NCBI RefSeq assembly: GCF_039680535.1
Contig: NZ_JBDKSS010000022.1
Location: forward strand, 1 to 64,000
DNA: 64,000 nucleotides
Origin: Parvibaculum sp039680535
Lineage (GTDB): Bacteria > Pseudomonadota > Alphaproteobacteria > Parvibaculales > Parvibaculaceae
Direction: 5' to 3'
Each line of letters opens with the position of its first letter. The stretch's first letter is position 1. The notes below the pieces were generated by a model, which saw only the letters and a list, made by a program, of their open reading frames with translations, ran no database searches and was not told where the DNA came from. Positions 62,164-64,000 of the stretch are shown here, in pieces. A program made the position numbers and the translations under genes.

Positions 62164-62737
62164 TGATTGCCTTCAGCATGAAGTCGGCGAGGGCGTTCGC
62201 CTGTTCGATCAGGCTCTCGCCGTGATATTGCGCGACCATGATCGGGTTGTGAAACTTGACCATGGCCGCGAACATCACCGCAGCCGTGCCTTCGATATCG
62301 TCGATCTCGAACTCGCCCTTCCTCACGCCATCTTCGAGAATCGAGGCGAAGATGCCGATGAGTACCTTTTCGTGGCGCGCCACGATGGGCCAACGCTCCG
62401 TTGTGGCGGCGACGACCGTTTCATGCACCTCGCCGTTTCGCGTATATCGATCGCGATTGAATTCATGCACCCCGACGACGAATTCGCGCACCCGCGCCGA
62501 GGCGCAGGACGGCTGGCGGGCGATGGCTCGTGCATTGTCCTCCGCCAGCGCGAGCCAGATTTCCGAAACGGCCTCGATCAGGGCGGCCTTGGTCGGAAAG
62601 AAGCGATAGATATTCGCGGGCGACATCCCGCAATGCTTGGCAACATCGGCCACCGTCGTCTTGACGTGGCCATGACGCTGGATCTGCGCCGACGCCGAAG
62701 CGACGATGCGATCGCGCGTGTCCTCCATGACACTCAT
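62153..62737 (-). CDS. TetR family transcriptional regulator
   Basis: The 194-residue protein has an N-terminal helix-turn-helix (about 10-55; TTVADVAKHCGMSPANIYRFF) and a C-terminal ligand-binding domain rich in helices, ending DFMLKAIRKR. The start is ATG 62737, eight bases after GGGAGGA. It is divergent from the DUF1329 gene, and two inverted repeats fill the gap. It probably represses that gene; the ligand is unknown. Confidence 0.9.
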   Translation of the reverse strand: MSVMEDTRDRIVASASAQIQRHGHVKTTVADVAKHCGMSPANIYRFFPTKAALIEAVSEIWLALAEDNARAIARQPSCASARVREFVVGVHEFNRDRYTRNGEVHETVVAATTERWPIVARHEKVLIGIFASILEDGVRKGEFEIDDIEGTAAVMFAAMVKFHNPIMVAQYHGESLIEQANALADFMLKAIRKR

Positions 62738-62778
62738 TAAGCCATTCCTCCCCAGTAACGGCTGATGAAATCAATCAG

Positions 62779-62816
62779 ACCTGCCTAATGCTGCAAAAGC
62801 AAGGCCTTAGGCAGGT
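62779..62816. promoter_or_regulatory. Inverted repeat 1 between the TetR gene and DUF1329
   Basis: ACCTGCCTAA and TTAGGCAGGT are perfect ten-base arms 18 bases apart, with an inner TGCT/AGCA dyad. It lies 42 bases before the TetR start, so autoregulation is likely. Confidence 0.55.
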
Positions 62817-62853
62817 ATTATGTTTCATTATGAGCGTGCGGGCCGCATATGAG

Positions 62854-62885
62854 TATTGACAAAAAACGAATATTATCAGTCAATA
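62854..62885. promoter_or_regulatory. Inverted repeat 2 and DUF1329 promoter region
   Basis: TATTGAC and GTCAATA are perfect seven-base arms, again 18 bases apart. The left arm contains TTGACA (62856-62861), a perfect -35 box facing DUF1329. The -10 would fall at the right arm (GTCAAT, weak). A regulator bound here would cover the promoter. Confidence 0.5.
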
Positions 62886-62943
62886 GTCATAGAAAATCAG
62901 AACGCACATTTCAGTGTAGAGTACCAGAGGGAGGTTCCACTCG

Positions 62944-64000
62944 ATGAAGGTGTCGAAACTTGCCATCGCGCTCGCTTTTTGCGCGCCGATGGCAGCGAAT
63001 GCTGCTGTGCCCGACAGCCAGGCGAATCGCCTTGGCAACGATCTGACCCCGATCGGCGCTGAAAAGGCCGGCGAGGGCGATATCCCGGCCTGGACGGGTG
63101 GCCTGTCCTCGGTTCCGAGCAACGTGACCTACAAGGCCGGTCAGCACGTGGCAGATCCGTTTGCCAGCGATCCGATCAAGTACACGATCACGTCGGCGAA
63201 CGCGGACAAGTACGCGGCCATCCTGACGGACGGCCAGAAGGCCATGCTGAAGGCTTATCCGGATTACAAGCTCAACGTCTACGAGACGCGCCGCACCTGC
63301 GCCTATCCGCAGAAGGTCTATGCGGCGACGAAGAACAACGCCAAGGTCGGTGAGCTGATCGGTGGCGGTTCGGGCGTCGGCGGCGCGATCATGGGCTTCC
63401 CGTTCCCGGTTCCGAACAACGCGTTCGAAGTCATGTGGAACCACACGCTGCGTTATCGCTCGTTCAAGCTGACGCGGCAGTTCGCGGCGGCGCCGGTCAC
63501 GCGCGGCGGCGACTACACGCTGACGATCGTTCAGGACGAAGCGCTCTTCCCCTGGTCCGATCCGGTCAAGACGAAGGCTGAAGAGCTGAACAACATTTCG
63601 CTCTACTACCTGTCGAACACGATCGCTCCGGCGCGCGAAGCCGGCAACGTCATCCTCGTGTACGATGCCCTCAACGCGACGCTCAATGGCGGCCGTCAGG
63701 CCTGGCAGTACAGCCCCGGCACGCGCCGCGTTCGCCGCGCGCCGAACATCTCCTACGACAATCCGGGCACGAACTCGGACGGTCTGTCGACGTCGGATGC
63801 TTTCGACGGTTACAACGGCGCGCTTGACCGTTACGACTGGTCGGTCATCGACAAGAAGCCCACGCTGATCGCGGCGAACTCGTTCAAGACCGATGCGATC
63901 AAGTACAAGGACTTCCTCACGCCAGGCCACGTCAACCAGGACGCGGTTCGCTACGAGGTCCATCGTACGTGGAACTTCGAGGCGAAGCTGCGCGCCAACA
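62944..64000 (+). CDS. DUF1329 family periplasmic/outer-membrane protein, truncated by window end
   Basis: The frame is open from ATG 62944 to the end of the window (352 residues visible). A signal peptide comes first (KLAIALAFCAPMAANA), then NRLGNDLTPIGAEKAGEGDIPAWTGG, the DUF1329 hallmark. RRTCAYPQKVY and PRRVRRAPNISYDNPGTNSDG-like segments follow. GGGAGG lies 11 bases upstream. DUF1329 proteins have a LolA/LolB-like fold and commonly pair with DUF1302 barrels; here the partner gene is 3 kb upstream with its own regulator. The C terminus is outside the window. Confidence 0.88.
   Translation, partial: MKVSKLAIALAFCAPMAANAAVPDSQANRLGNDLTPIGAEKAGEGDIPAWTGGLSSVPSNVTYKAGQHVADPFASDPIKYTITSANADKYAAILTDGQKAMLKAYPDYKLNVYETRRTCAYPQKVYAATKNNAKVGELIGGGSGVGGAIMGFPFPVPNNAFEVMWNHTLRYRSFKLTRQFAAAPVTRGGDYTLTIVQDEALFPWSDPVKTKAEELNNISLYYLSNTIAPAREAGNVILVYDALNATLNGGRQAWQYSPGTRRVRRAPNISYDNPGTNSDGLSTSDAFDGYNGALDRYDWSVIDKKPTLIAANSFKTDAIKYKDFLTPGHVNQDAVRYEVHRTWNFEAKLRAN

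Overview
The window is core chromosome of a high-GC alphaproteobacterium. The gene order (nuoN-birA-rnj-mce-proS-lolCD-dnaE; rpsB-tsf-pyrH-frr-uppS-cdsA-dxr-rseP-bamA-skp-lpxD-fabZ-lpxA-lpxI-lpxB-gltA-gltX-comEC-lexA-moeA-moaC-trpC-trpD-trpG) is typical of that class. A short ProS without the editing insert, a GAAC-N7-GAAC type SOS box and a DUF1302/DUF1329 pair fit a Parvibaculum-like member of the Hyphomicrobiales/Parvibaculales. That name is inference from memory of gene order and not a database match. No tRNA, rRNA, CRISPR array, insertion sequence or prophage was seen.

Layout. 1-15.8 kb: the end of the complex I operon, biotin ligase, RNase J, methylmalonyl-CoA epimerase, ProS and the lipoprotein-release ABC transporter. 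Two accessory blocks interrupt this backbone: a purine-type permease with two secreted proteins of unknown function (4.0-7.6 kb), and yeiH-lysR with a membrane M28 peptidase (11.2-15.5 kb). 15.5-19.3 kb: a 46-residue membrane protein behind two SOS boxes, then the replicative polymerase gene dnaE. 19.3-34.7 kb: one long co-directional run for translation factors, UMP kinase, isoprenoid and phospholipid synthesis, outer-membrane assembly and lipid A. 34.7-49.3 kb: mostly minus strand, with citrate synthase, GltX, LexA, molybdopterin genes, KdsA and a split tryptophan pathway (trpGDC apart from ppiD-trpE-murI). ComEC and a polysaccharide-deacetylase-like protein lie on the opposite strand. 49.4-54.5 kb: ppiD, divergent from tpiA-secG-pyrG. 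54.6-57.7 kb: the preQ0/preQ1 operon queC-queE-queD-queF with a phytanoyl-CoA-dioxygenase-like gene behind it. 57.8-64 kb: a DUF1302 outer-membrane protein divergent from a PadR regulator, enolase, and a TetR regulator divergent from a DUF1329 protein cut by the window end.

How it fits together. Most genes serve envelope construction (Lol, Uds/Cds lipid genes, Bam, Skp, RseP, Lpx, KdsA, PpiD, MurI), translation and central metabolism. LexA at 40 kb carries its own operator, and the same operator type occurs twice before the small protein at 15.6 kb. This links the SOS response to a probable cell-division inhibitor of the SidA kind, placed immediately upstream of dnaE.

The observations most worth following are: (1) the SOS-controlled 46-residue protein; (2) a candidate minus-strand small RNA at 3758-3900 with its own promoter and a clear terminator; (3) a 15-bp hairpin that buries the ribosome-binding site of the dioxygenase gene; (4) a QueD that lacks the usual catalytic cysteine; (5) inverted repeats marking likely operators of the PadR and TetR regulators beside DUF1302 and DUF1329.
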